In this document: positions 1-7,412 of the stretch, one piece after another
Position numbering within the stretch: position 1 is the stretch's first letter
How the letters are laid out: every line of letters begins with the position of its first letter
DNA from: Daejeonella sp. JGW-45
Lineage (GTDB): Bacteria > Bacteroidota > Bacteroidia > Sphingobacteriales > Sphingobacteriaceae
Reading direction: 5' to 3'
DNA length: 64,000 bases
NCBI RefSeq assembly: GCF_029360805.1
Contig: NZ_JARKNC010000010.1
Coordinates: forward strand, 795,287-859,286
Translations under genes and position numbers: made by a program
The notes under the pieces: generated by a model
The model's input: only the letters and a program-made list of their open reading frames with translations
Told to the model about the DNA's origin: nothing
Database searches by the model: none

Positions 1-471
1 GTCATCATACTCCATTGATCTTAAAACAGCGTAGAGACCATTTTGATCCGGGTCACGTAAGTTTAAACCTTCTTTATTTTTATACTTTTCACGAAATACC
101 TCTATAGCATGCTTTATGGCATCACTGTTCAACTCCTTAAGGAGAGGGCTTTTTTCTTTGAATGGCTTAGATGTTAAATCATGTAATATTATTTTGTAAG
201 AAACAAGATTAAGCATGCTCTTGGATCGCATAACTTCCGTCATGTTCACAAACTTCTGGTTAATCCGGGAATCCTGTAGCATTGCATCGTCTGAAAAAGA
301 CATTTGCTGCGTCTCGTCAACAATTCCCGTTGCGATCTGAGCTTCAGCCCTGTAAGAATCGGGTAGATTCCGTACGATAAAGAAGGTGATCATGATTGTT
401 ATCAGTGGTACGATAACAAGTATGAGTCTGTACTTCCATACTAAAAGAATAAATTTCTTTAATTCGTCCAT
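1..471 (-). CDS. Wzz/chain-length-determinant-like protein, N-terminal part
   Basis: The reading frame starts at the ATG complementary to 469-471 and runs off the left edge of the window, so only the first 157 residues are seen. It begins MDELKKFILLVWKYRLILVI, followed by a hydrophobic stretch of about 20 residues ending near ITFFIVRNLP, then the YRAEAQIATGI segment typical of the periplasmic face of Wzz/GumC polysaccharide co-polymerases. Such proteins sit in the inner membrane and set polymer length in exopolysaccharide export. The ATG lies 2 bp past the stop of the upstream TolC-like gene, and a sugar transferase is two genes upstream, so it belongs to an exopolysaccharide locus that continues to the left. 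The family call rests on topology and context; whether a C-terminal tyrosine kinase domain is fused cannot be seen. Confidence 0.75.
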   Translation of the reverse strand, partial: MDELKKFILLVWKYRLILVIVPLITIMITFFIVRNLPDSYRAEAQIATGIVDETQQMSFSDDAMLQDSRINQKFVNMTEVMRSKSMLNLVSYKIILHDLTSKPFKEKSPLLKELNSDAIKHAIEVFREKYKNKEGLNLRDPDQNGLYAVLRSMEYDD

Positions 472-472
472 A

Positions 473-1150
473 CTAAAGAACTTCTTCTATCTTTTTTGTC
501 AGGAGCTCTTCCAGTAACGCTTTAGCGGAAAGGAAATTAGATTCTATCGCGATCTTATTTTGAATAGCTGCGGAAAGAGAGCTTTGGCTTTGACTATACA
601 ATTCAAAACTGATTTCACTTTTTTCATATTTTGACCTGATATCGCGGCTCATATTCTGGATATCAGATACGAGTTTTGATTGCAATTTAAGGGCGTTTAA
701 TTGCTGCAGATATGAAAAATAACGTCGTTTAACTTCACTTTCAATAGTAAGATTGTATTCCTGCTGGTCGTATTCAGCTATTCTATGTTCCAGTTTAGCT
801 TGTTTGACATTTGCAGGTTTTTGGAAGAGGGAGCTAAGATTGAATGAAACTGCAGCCTGATATCCATTGAAGATGATAGGATTCTGAAGATCTACAGTGT
901 TCTCCGGTTTATAAACATATGTAAAGCTGAAAGCATCAAGCCATGAAAGCTGTTCTTTGGAAATATTACTTTTTGCAATGTCGGTGCGGGCCTTAAAAAC
1001 GTCTAGTCTCGGGTAGTTATCCTTTGCTGTAGCAATTAGTTTTTCCAGAAAAACATACGAAACTTCAGGCATCATTGATTCCTGAGCCGAGGCTGAACGG
1101 ATGTGAAGGAAACATCCCAGGAAAAATAAGAGAGCGTATTTTTTGTTCAT
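473..1150 (-). CDS. Short TolC-like outer-membrane efflux protein of the exopolysaccharide locus
   Basis: 225 residues with a signal peptide (MNKKYALLFFLGCFLHIRSA, cleavage near SAQ). The body is one TolC-type repeat: a first long helix (LEKLIATAKDNYPRLDVFKA), a beta-like segment (FTYVYKP; AAVSFNLSSLF), then a long helical coiled region with KQAKLEHRIAEYDQQEYNLT. Complete TolC proteins have two such repeats and about 430-480 residues, as in the gene at 6075-7385, so this one is half length. Half-length relatives occur in Bacteroidota exopolysaccharide loci; a role in export is inferred from its position between the sugar transferase and the Wzz-like gene. Spacing to both neighbours is 1-2 bp, so they are co-transcribed. 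Confidence 0.7.
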   Translation of the reverse strand: MNKKYALLFFLGCFLHIRSASAQESMMPEVSYVFLEKLIATAKDNYPRLDVFKARTDIAKSNISKEQLSWLDAFSFTYVYKPENTVDLQNPIIFNGYQAAVSFNLSSLFQKPANVKQAKLEHRIAEYDQQEYNLTIESEVKRRYFSYLQQLNALKLQSKLVSDIQNMSRDIRSKYEKSEISFELYSQSQSSLSAAIQNKIAIESNFLSAKALLEELLTKKIEEVL

Positions 1151-1151
1151 A

Positions 1152-2243
1152 TTAAATTTTTTCCTTGTAAAAGATCACAGGCAAGGTTTTAATTAATATC
1201 TCAACATCAAACCAGAACGAATATTTCGAAGCGTAAAAGTTATCAAATTTTTTCCGTTCGCGGGCAGATACATTATTTTTTCCCCTGCTTTTTATTTGCC
1301 ACAAGCCGGTAACGCCGGCCGGGCCCAGAAACCGCTGCGACCATTCGTTGGATGTGAGCATCTCGGCTTCATAAAGTGGTAAAGGCCGGTTTCCAACCAG
1401 CGACATTTCACCTTTAAGTACATTAAATAGCTGCGGCAGCTCATCTATGCTTGTCTTTCGCAGGAGTGCCCCTAACCGGGTGATTCTTGGATCATTTTTT
1501 AATTTAACAAATGCCGGTTCTGTTTCGTTATTTTCATTCGGCATGCGGTATCTGTTTAATTCTGCAAAATTCTCTAACTCGGTGTCAGCGTCCTTTCGCA
1601 TAGATCGAAATTTGTAGAAGTCAAAGATGTTGTATCCAGTTCCAACTCTTTTACTTTTATAAATAACTGGTCCTTTGGAATCCAGCTTTATTAATAATGC
1701 TGTCAGGAGCATAACTGGCGACAACAGCACTATGCCCAAAGAAGAAAAAACAAGGTCAAATAATTTTTTCCCCAAAGGAAGTTTATAAGTAACATCGGCA
1801 TTTTCAAGCCATGAAAGTTGAGGTTTAACCAACTTGAACTTAACAAGGAAATTAAGCCTCTCCAATAGGTGATCAATAGGAAAAGGCACTATGTAATAGT
1901 CATGGATTTTAAGCTGAAGAGCCCTAAGCTTCCAATCACGATTCTTTTGATTTGCAATAACTACGATAATAAGATCACGCCAAAGGGGATTGGTCTTTAT
2001 TTTTTCTATAAGGTCAAAACAGCTGCCCTGAGGGTCTGTTTCTATAAGAATAATATCAGGAAGGGTTAGAATCGACTGGTCGCTAAGATATTCATAGAAA
2101 CCCTCAGGCGATGGAAAGGCTTCAATAGTGTAATGGGAGGGCAGTTCGGCCAGGATTGAGGCACCCTGTTCTGTACCCATAAACGCGATGCTAAGTTGTA
2201 AGCTTTCAATCTGGTAGCTTGGCTTAACTGTTTGTGAGCTCAT
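1152..2243 (-). CDS. Sugar transferase with N-terminal degenerate receiver domain
   Basis: 363 residues. The C-terminal part (about 150-363) is a bacterial sugar-phosphate transferase (WbaP/WcaJ type) that moves a sugar-1-phosphate onto undecaprenyl phosphate, the first step of exopolysaccharide synthesis. Visible motifs: KKLFDLVFSSLGIVLLSPVM membrane helix, YKSKRVG, DFYKFRSMRKDAD, TRLGALLRKTSIDELPQL, and SLVGNRPLP. Residues about 15-135 have the hydrophobic-strand pattern of a receiver domain, but the expected phospho-acceptor Asp is Glu68 (PDIILIETD) and the conserved Lys before Pro-Phe is Val (IVPF), so it probably does not accept phosphate. The start codon lies inside the response regulator gene (20 bp overlap), suggesting translational coupling. 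Confidence 0.9.
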   Translation of the reverse strand: MSSQTVKPSYQIESLQLSIAFMGTEQGASILAELPSHYTIEAFPSPEGFYEYLSDQSILTLPDIILIETDPQGSCFDLIEKIKTNPLWRDLIIVVIANQKNRDWKLRALQLKIHDYYIVPFPIDHLLERLNFLVKFKLVKPQLSWLENADVTYKLPLGKKLFDLVFSSLGIVLLSPVMLLTALLIKLDSKGPVIYKSKRVGTGYNIFDFYKFRSMRKDADTELENFAELNRYRMPNENNETEPAFVKLKNDPRITRLGALLRKTSIDELPQLFNVLKGEMSLVGNRPLPLYEAEMLTSNEWSQRFLGPAGVTGLWQIKSRGKNNVSARERKKFDNFYASKYSFWFDVEILIKTLPVIFYKEKI

Positions 2244-2610
2244 GTTGGAGAAGCGATGCGGTAATAGAGGACTTGAGTTCTGCCGGATTAAATGGTTTCC
2301 TGAAAAAGTAATCTGCCCTGTATGGCATTTGTTCTACTATTGTTTCCAGGTTATCAGCTCCTGAAAGTAAAATAACAGGTGTATCGCGATAAAATCCGCT
2401 GATTTTTAGATTGCGTATAAAAGACACACCATCAATATATGGCATTTCCAGGTCGGAAATAATTAATGCAGGGTCATTCCCATCTTCCAGCCATGTTATA
2501 GCATCAGCGCCATTCTGTTTAATAACGAGATCATAATCTTTGGATAATATAAAATTCAGCAGTTTAAGGATACTTAATTCATCGTCAACAATCAGAATTT
2601 GTTTTTTCAT
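2224..2610 (-). CDS. Stand-alone response regulator receiver protein
   Basis: A single CheY-like domain of 128 residues if started at the ATG at 2610 (MKKQILIVDDE); another in-frame ATG at 2619 adds three residues. All canonical residues are present: the acidic pair in VDD, the phospho-acceptor Asp in ISDLEMPYIDG, Ser in LLSGAD and Lys in FRKPFNP. No output domain. It overlaps the downstream sugar transferase gene by 20 bp, whose own receiver domain is degenerate, so the pair may interact to control polysaccharide initiation; that is inference. The cognate kinase is not in the window. Confidence 0.88.
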   Translation of the reverse strand: MKKQILIVDDELSILKLLNFILSKDYDLVIKQNGADAITWLEDGNDPALIISDLEMPYIDGVSFIRNLKISGFYRDTPVILLSGADNLETIVEQMPYRADYFFRKPFNPAELKSSITASLLQHELTNS

Positions 2611-2899
2611 ATAATTCAAAAAGTGTGTCTCTCAAACAATGATAAGTCTCGTTTAACTGACTGGTAGCTTTACCCGGATTTCCGACAGGAATAACCCGGT
2701 ATTCAAGATGCCGGGTTAAAACACCAAACGATCCATATCTATTCATCAATACCTGACAAGCCTGATGCCAGTTAAAAATATCTTCAAATTTCAATCGCAG
2801 ACGGGTTTTAAAGAATCTATCCTTTGCGCAACGAGGAAAATATTCTACAACTATGGGTAAAATATTAACCACAATTTTCCCCGTAATATTGGGGAGCAA
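2585..2899 (-). CDS. Small hypothetical protein coupled to the response regulator
   Basis: 104 residues, family not recognised. The only available start is a TTG at 2899, one base after the stop of the upstream rhodanese-like gene, and its 3' end overlaps the response regulator start by 26-35 bp. That overlap at both ends suggests coupled translation within an operon. The protein is basic, has no signal peptide or membrane helix, contains FEDIFNWHQACQVLMNRYGS and ends in a helical stretch (LRDTLFELYEKTNSDC). The frame stays open in a packed gene run, which supports coding, but the TTG start and lack of a known family leave it uncertain. Confidence 0.45.
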   Translation of the reverse strand: MLPNITGKIVVNILPIVVEYFPRCAKDRFFKTRLRLKFEDIFNWHQACQVLMNRYGSFGVLTRHLEYRVIPVGNPGKATSQLNETYHCLRDTLFELYEKTNSDC

Positions 2900-2900
2900 A

Positions 2901-3377
2901 TTAGCCTTGCTTAGCAGTGGCTGAGGCTTGCAGCGGATATCCCTTATTGATCCAATTTTGCTTCAGGTTAACGGGGATATTAAGAAGCCGCCCATTTGTA
3001 AAACCCATGCTTTTCATAAGGTTGAAGGCTGGTCGAATGTTGGGACACTTATCAAACGGGCAGCAGCCACAGTAAATTACGATAAACGAGTTTTTTGGGA
3101 GATTCCTGAGATTGTCTTTCAACAGATTCAGGCTCTCGGTTTTGCTGGCTGCGCCGATATTCTTTGCTCCGGCAATATCCTCAACAACGCCAATATTGAA
3201 AATAACCGGCCTGTCAGACTTCTTATTGGTAAGGATTGCTGCCAGGTTGGCTGGCTCGATCAGATCTTTCTTCGTCCAGAGGTCTTGCTTATCGAGGGCC
3301 TTCGGTGTGCTTTGTAAAGTCTGCCCCTTTAGGCCGAGTGCAGTGAAAATAAAAATGGCAATCAGGATATTTTTCAT
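2901..3377 (-). CDS. Exported rhodanese-like domain protein
   Basis: About 158 residues from the ATG at 3377 (MKNILIAIFIFTALGLKGQ), which starts a clean signal peptide; an upstream TTG at 3407 would add ten residues ahead of the signal and is less likely. The mature part follows the rhodanese fold: a PVIFNIGVVEDIAGAKNIG segment, then a Cys-rich active loop (CGCCPFDKCPNIRPAF), then LMKSMGFTNGRLLNIPVNLK. Four cysteines cluster at the active loop, more than the single catalytic Cys of ordinary rhodaneses, so redox or thiol chemistry in the periplasm is possible. It lies between a TauE/SafE permease and a small orphan on the same strand; a role in sulfur or thiol handling with the permease is inferred. 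Confidence 0.7.
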   Translation of the reverse strand: MKNILIAIFIFTALGLKGQTLQSTPKALDKQDLWTKKDLIEPANLAAILTNKKSDRPVIFNIGVVEDIAGAKNIGAASKTESLNLLKDNLRNLPKNSFIVIYCGCCPFDKCPNIRPAFNLMKSMGFTNGRLLNIPVNLKQNWINKGYPLQASATAKQG

Positions 3378-3412
3378 AAAATACATTGGATGGTTAAAAA
3401 TACGCAATACTT

Positions 3413-4192
3413 CTAAAACAAAAGTTCATTCATTAGAATAAATGCACCGGTTAGAAGAATAAACCATCCAAAGATCTTTTTCAGGTGCTCGCCTGGTAGT
3501 TTCCCTGAAAGCCAATGGCCGGCGAATGTTCCCGAAATTGCCAAGCTGCTGACCACTAGCAATAGTTTCCAGCTAAGCGGGTGGTGCAGTAAGTCGCCAG
3601 CAAAACCTACCAGCGAGTTTACCGCTATAATAAGCAAGGACGTGCCCACGGCAGCCCTTACGTCCAGCGGTGCATAAAAAATTAAAGCAGGGATAATTAT
3701 AAATCCGCCTCCTGCTCCGAGCAGCCCTGAAACAATTCCAACCACGACGCCCAATAGTATTAATCCCTGCGTCTGGGGAAGTTTGGGTCGGCTAATTCGC
3801 TGCGGTTTTAGGATGCCTATCGCTGCACCTATCATTAACAATGCAAACAATACCAAAGTTAATGTGCCCCTGTAAACTACAATATTATCAGAACTGTAGA
3901 GAATATCCGGGATGTATGGGATAAGGAACATCCGGATGAGGTAAACTGTTAATAAAGACGGGAGGCCGAAAATAAATGCAACCCTGAAGTTGATTTCTTT
4001 TTTTAGGACTTTTTGAAAAGCACCAACTGCACTTGTCGAGCCCACTATAAAAAGTGAGTATGCGGTAGCAAGTACAGGTTCTACATGAAAAAAGTAAACC
4101 AGAATTGGAACGGTTAGTACCGATCCTCCGCCGCCGATCAGGCCAAGGGAAATCCCGATAAACAACGAAGCGACATATCCTGTGAGTTCCAT
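3413..4192 (-). CDS. TauE/SafE family membrane transporter (sulfite-exporter type)
   Basis: 259 residues with about eight membrane helices. The two family half-repeats are visible: GISLGLIGGGGSVLTVPILV near the N-terminus and GLLGAGGGFIIIPALIF at about 160-176. Family members move sulfite, sulfoacetate or other small anions across the inner membrane; substrate cannot be read from the sequence. It is the first gene of the leftward run, followed 36 bp later by the rhodanese-like protein, which makes a sulfur-related substrate plausible. Confidence 0.88.
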   Translation of the reverse strand: MELTGYVASLFIGISLGLIGGGGSVLTVPILVYFFHVEPVLATAYSLFIVGSTSAVGAFQKVLKKEINFRVAFIFGLPSLLTVYLIRMFLIPYIPDILYSSDNIVVYRGTLTLVLFALLMIGAAIGILKPQRISRPKLPQTQGLILLGVVVGIVSGLLGAGGGFIIIPALIFYAPLDVRAAVGTSLLIIAVNSLVGFAGDLLHHPLSWKLLLVVSSLAISGTFAGHWLSGKLPGEHLKKIFGWFILLTGAFILMNELLF

Positions 4193-4465
4193 TTTGCTGG
4201 CTCAAAGATGACAAGAAAAATCCAACTAAATTCTGTGTCCCAACTTTCTTATTAAGGGTCTTGCTCAAACGAAGTATCTGATTCTGTGATAACCGATGTA
4301 CTTATTTCCAGACCAAAGCTAAAGTGCTGTATTACAGATATTCATAAATTAAAAAAAATAATAATCCTTTTTATTATGTATTGGCGGTTTTTGACAAAAA
4401 AGGGAATAGCCGTCAGATTTTTGGCTTGGTTTTCGAGGGACCCAATCACTCAAAAATTACAGGCC

Positions 4466-4765
4466 ATGGCAAGAAGTAAAATAACAGCTATTAAGAACTG
4501 GATAAAAAAGATGGGATTCGAGCTTATCAAGTCTCACGTTATCAATGGTAAATCCACCCGAATTAATTACTATAGCTTAGGTAGCTTTGGTATTTACGAA
4601 GAGATCTCAAAGGGTATTAAAGGCGGAAAAAAGATGGCAGGGGATAAACTTAGATTTATCTCATGGACTCCGTGGGGAGTAGACTTTGAAGTAAATTCTG
4701 TAAATGATCTGAGTAAAGCTTATCAGGACTCAATAAGCTATAATCCAGACGTTGTGATCGGCTAA
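4466..4765 (+). CDS. Hypothetical protein
   Basis: About 99 residues from the ATG at 4466 (MARSKITAIKNWIKKMGFEL); the frame stays open upstream to a GTG at 4286, but the upstream part has low-quality composition and I prefer the internal ATG. Family not recognised. It is basic at the N-terminus, has no signal peptide and no membrane helix, and ends FEVNSVNDLSKAYQDSISYN. It is the only plus-strand gene in the first 11.9 kb, lies between two minus-strand operons and overlaps the end of the BadF-type kinase by 3-4 bp in convergent orientation. It could be a young or transferred gene. Confidence 0.45.
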   Translation: MARSKITAIKNWIKKMGFELIKSHVINGKSTRINYYSLGSFGIYEEISKGIKGGKKMAGDKLRFISWTPWGVDFEVNSVNDLSKAYQDSISYNPDVVIG

Positions 4766-5619
4766 AGGTTTTTTACTTCGTTATGCAAAATAAAGCTCGA
4801 CAGTTCGTCTATTGGATGCTTTAGTATTTTACCAACCCGAATTCCTTTTGTTTCGCAGATCTCCTTCAGCAAATCTTTAAAGTGAAATGCTATCGACCCT
4901 ACAAAATGGCAAATTTGCCTTTTGTGGTCCGGATAGGATTTTATATTAGTCTCAACGAACTCGTCAAATCCATTTTTTAACAGATCGACTATAAATGGAT
5001 GATCTATATGATCACTCATAAAAGGGGCGAACGATGCCAGGAATGAATTAGGAGAAGCTTGCTGATATATCCTTTTAATCACCGATTCTTTGTCAATGCT
5101 AAACTTTCCCCCAAAGGGCACCGACAATTCGGCTGGCATTGTCCCGTATAAGAATGATGTGATAAGTTTCCGGCCAAAATATGTTCCTGATCCTTCGTCA
5201 CCAAGAATATACCCAAGTCCGTGCTTACTGTCATGGATCTTTACTCCATCAAAATAAGAGATATTGGAGCCGGTACCCAGGATGCAACATATACCCGGAT
5301 CGGAGCCGCAGGTTGCATAAATTGAAGCAATGATATCAATATCTACACTAACAAACGCGTTCTTAAATACTTTCGATAAAGCATTAGAAATTATTTCTCT
5401 TCGGTCGGGGCTGGAGCAGCCTGCACCAAAGAAGTAGATCTCTCTAACTTCATCTACATATTCCTGGACCTCAGGCGCATTTTGAAAAACTTGTATAATG
5501 TCTTTCTCTGATAAAAAAAAAGGATTGATGCCTTTGGTTCTGAAATGGATAGCCTGATTATCAGATCGGGTTAATATCCAGTCGGCTTTAGTCGAACCGC
5601 TGTCTGCAACTAATAACAT
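4762..5619 (-). CDS. BadF/BadG/BcrA/BcrD-type ATPase, N-acetylglucosamine-kinase-like
   Basis: 285 residues with the ASKHA fold. Phosphate-1 loop MLLVADSGSTKADWIL at the N-terminus, then YFFGAGCSS, the adenosine/phosphate-2 region CCILGTGSNISYFDG and the GLGYILGDEGSGTYFGRKL motif characteristic of eukaryotic-type GlcNAc kinases and their bacterial homologues. It probably phosphorylates a hexosamine in the cytoplasm, for example during cell-wall recycling; the exact sugar is not readable. Starts 9 bp after the stop of the receiver gene on the same strand, so the two are co-transcribed, with no obvious functional link. Confidence 0.85.
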   Translation of the reverse strand: MLLVADSGSTKADWILTRSDNQAIHFRTKGINPFFLSEKDIIQVFQNAPEVQEYVDEVREIYFFGAGCSSPDRREIISNALSKVFKNAFVSVDIDIIASIYATCGSDPGICCILGTGSNISYFDGVKIHDSKHGLGYILGDEGSGTYFGRKLITSFLYGTMPAELSVPFGGKFSIDKESVIKRIYQQASPNSFLASFAPFMSDHIDHPFIVDLLKNGFDEFVETNIKSYPDHKRQICHFVGSIAFHFKDLLKEICETKGIRVGKILKHPIDELSSFILHNEVKNL

Positions 5620-5628
5620 ATTATTATC

Positions 5629-6021
5629 TTAGATTTCTTCAAGTATCTGGTTGGTAAGAGGCTTGCCTATGAATTTAGACACCAGATGGTTTTCCTTGAT
5701 CCTTTTTATGTCTTTGGGATCCAGAGATGAAGAAAGCACGAAGATTTTCATTAATTCAGGCTTCAGATTAGGAAGTTCCACAAGCGACTTTAAAAATTCA
5801 AACCCATTCATTATCGGCATTCGCAAATCCAGGAAAATAACCTCCGGCATATTACTACCTGTAAGTAAAGAGTTGCGTACAAAGTCAAAAGCTTCTTCGG
5901 GAGAATCAATCACCGTGATCGTTTCCGCATAATTAGCATTATCCAATATCTTACGATTGATCAGATTATCGATGTGATTATCGTCAATAAGAAGGACATT
6001 TTTATATCTGTACGCATTCAT
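5629..6021 (-). CDS. Stand-alone response regulator (Rcp1-like receiver)
   Basis: 130 residues, a single receiver domain: acidic pair in LLIDDNHIDN, phospho-acceptor Asp in VIFLDLRMPIMNGFEFL, Ser in FVLSSS and Lys in FIGKPLTN. The IDDNHIDN start and the loop before the acceptor Asp are typical of the small Rcp1-type receivers found next to bacteriophytochromes and hybrid kinases in Bacteroidota. No kinase is adjacent here. It is probably first in a two-gene unit with the kinase-like gene downstream. Confidence 0.88.
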   Translation of the reverse strand: MNAYRYKNVLLIDDNHIDNLINRKILDNANYAETITVIDSPEEAFDFVRNSLLTGSNMPEVIFLDLRMPIMNGFEFLKSLVELPNLKPELMKIFVLSSSLDPKDIKRIKENHLVSKFIGKPLTNQILEEI

Positions 6022-6074
6022 CCAACCAAAAATACTAATTCTTTGCGTTTTCGCAAATAGCAGATTCTCAACAG

Positions 6075-7385
6075 CTATTGAAGAGACAGGGTTCCGGCAA
6101 GCTGTTGAAGCGATACTTCGGCTAATTTTGCCTGGTATTGAGCATTGGTGTAACGGGCGCTGGCGTCGATGTAATTTCTTTGAGCTTCCCTGAATTCGAG
6201 CGGCGCCACGCTCCCCAGCCTGAATTTCTCCATAGTTATATCAAGGTTTTGTCGTGCAACTTCAAGATTCTGCTGTTCAAGCTTAACCAGTTCCAGGTTG
6301 GTCTGAAAGGTTTGATACAAAGAGGTTAGCTGGGCAGAAATATTCTGGTTAAGCTTATTGTACTCAATTCTGGCATTGTCTATCTCAATAGCGGCGGTCT
6401 TCTCGTTTCTGTTCTGCAGCATGCCATTGAAAATATTTATGGAGGCGGTCATGCCATAATTAAAGCCCCTGCCAACGGAATTCCTGGCAAACCCGAGCTC
6501 GGACGTCGACTTGTTGAAGTTATATCCCGAGTTCAGCGATACCGTAGGATACCGGCCAGCTTTTACCTGTTTCAAGTTCAGTTCGGCTATCCGCTGGTTT
6601 ATTAACGCAGATTGTAAGGCGGGGTTTTGAAGACTTGCTGCTTTCTGAAGTTCAGGCAGCAGGAGCCTGTTTTGAATAATAATTGTATCCGACACCGTGA
6701 AATCGGTCGTAATATCCCGGGCTAATAATTCATTCAGTCTTATTTTAGTGCCGCGATACACATCCTGCTGTCTAAGCAAATTGGTTGTGTCTGTGTTCAG
6801 GTCAACCGAGGCTGCGAGGACTTCCAGCTTTGCTGCACGGCCTATAAGGTACCTGTTTTGTGAGTTTTTAAGCCTTAAGCGGGAAATATCAACTGCCCCG
6901 TTTAGCGCCTCCAACTGCTGCTGCTGCTGAACAAGATCGTAATAGTTACTTACTACATCTGCCAGGGTTGTCTGAACGGTTAATTTGAAATTGCTTTCGC
7001 CCAATTTCTGAAGTTCTTTTAACTGATCGTACCTGGCAAACATAGCCATACCATCAAATATCTGCCAGTTCAATACCGGACCGTAAGCCAGGTTGGAGTT
7101 TCTTGCGCCATTCCTTTCTTGCGATTGCCCGCTGGAAAGCGTTTGCTTAGTGTTTGAAATGGTGTTGTTTGTGCTGAAATTTCCTGTCACCACCGGAAGT
7201 ATCCCCGCGTTAGCCCTGCTTACGTTAGTTTTAGCTATTTCAATATCATTCTTCGTAAGCTTGATATCGTAATTGTTCTCAAGAGCGATCTCCACGGCTC
7301 TTTCCAGGGTGAGCCGCTCCTGTGCTTTTAAGCTTACTGAAAACATTGCAGCAAGCAGGTATAACGTTATTCTTTTGAAATTCAT
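6075..7385 (-). CDS. TolC family outer-membrane factor of RND efflux pump
   Basis: 436 residues with signal peptide (MNFKRITLYLLAAMFSVSLKA, cleavage before QERLTLE). Starts with the TolC hallmark LTLERAVEIALENNYDIKLT and has two helical-hairpin repeats separated by beta segments (NSGYNFNKSTSELGFARN). It forms the outer-membrane duct through which the adaptor and the RND pump of the two upstream genes expel their substrate. The three genes run in the order adaptor, pump, outer-membrane factor with gaps of 5 and 27 bp, so this is a complete tripartite operon. Confidence 0.93.
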   Translation of the reverse strand: MNFKRITLYLLAAMFSVSLKAQERLTLERAVEIALENNYDIKLTKNDIEIAKTNVSRANAGILPVVTGNFSTNNTISNTKQTLSSGQSQERNGARNSNLAYGPVLNWQIFDGMAMFARYDQLKELQKLGESNFKLTVQTTLADVVSNYYDLVQQQQQLEALNGAVDISRLRLKNSQNRYLIGRAAKLEVLAASVDLNTDTTNLLRQQDVYRGTKIRLNELLARDITTDFTVSDTIIIQNRLLLPELQKAASLQNPALQSALINQRIAELNLKQVKAGRYPTVSLNSGYNFNKSTSELGFARNSVGRGFNYGMTASINIFNGMLQNRNEKTAAIEIDNARIEYNKLNQNISAQLTSLYQTFQTNLELVKLEQQNLEVARQNLDITMEKFRLGSVAPLEFREAQRNYIDASARYTNAQYQAKLAEVSLQQLAGTLSLQ

Positions 7386-7412
7386 TAGTATACGTGTAGA
7401 ACCCGTTATTGA

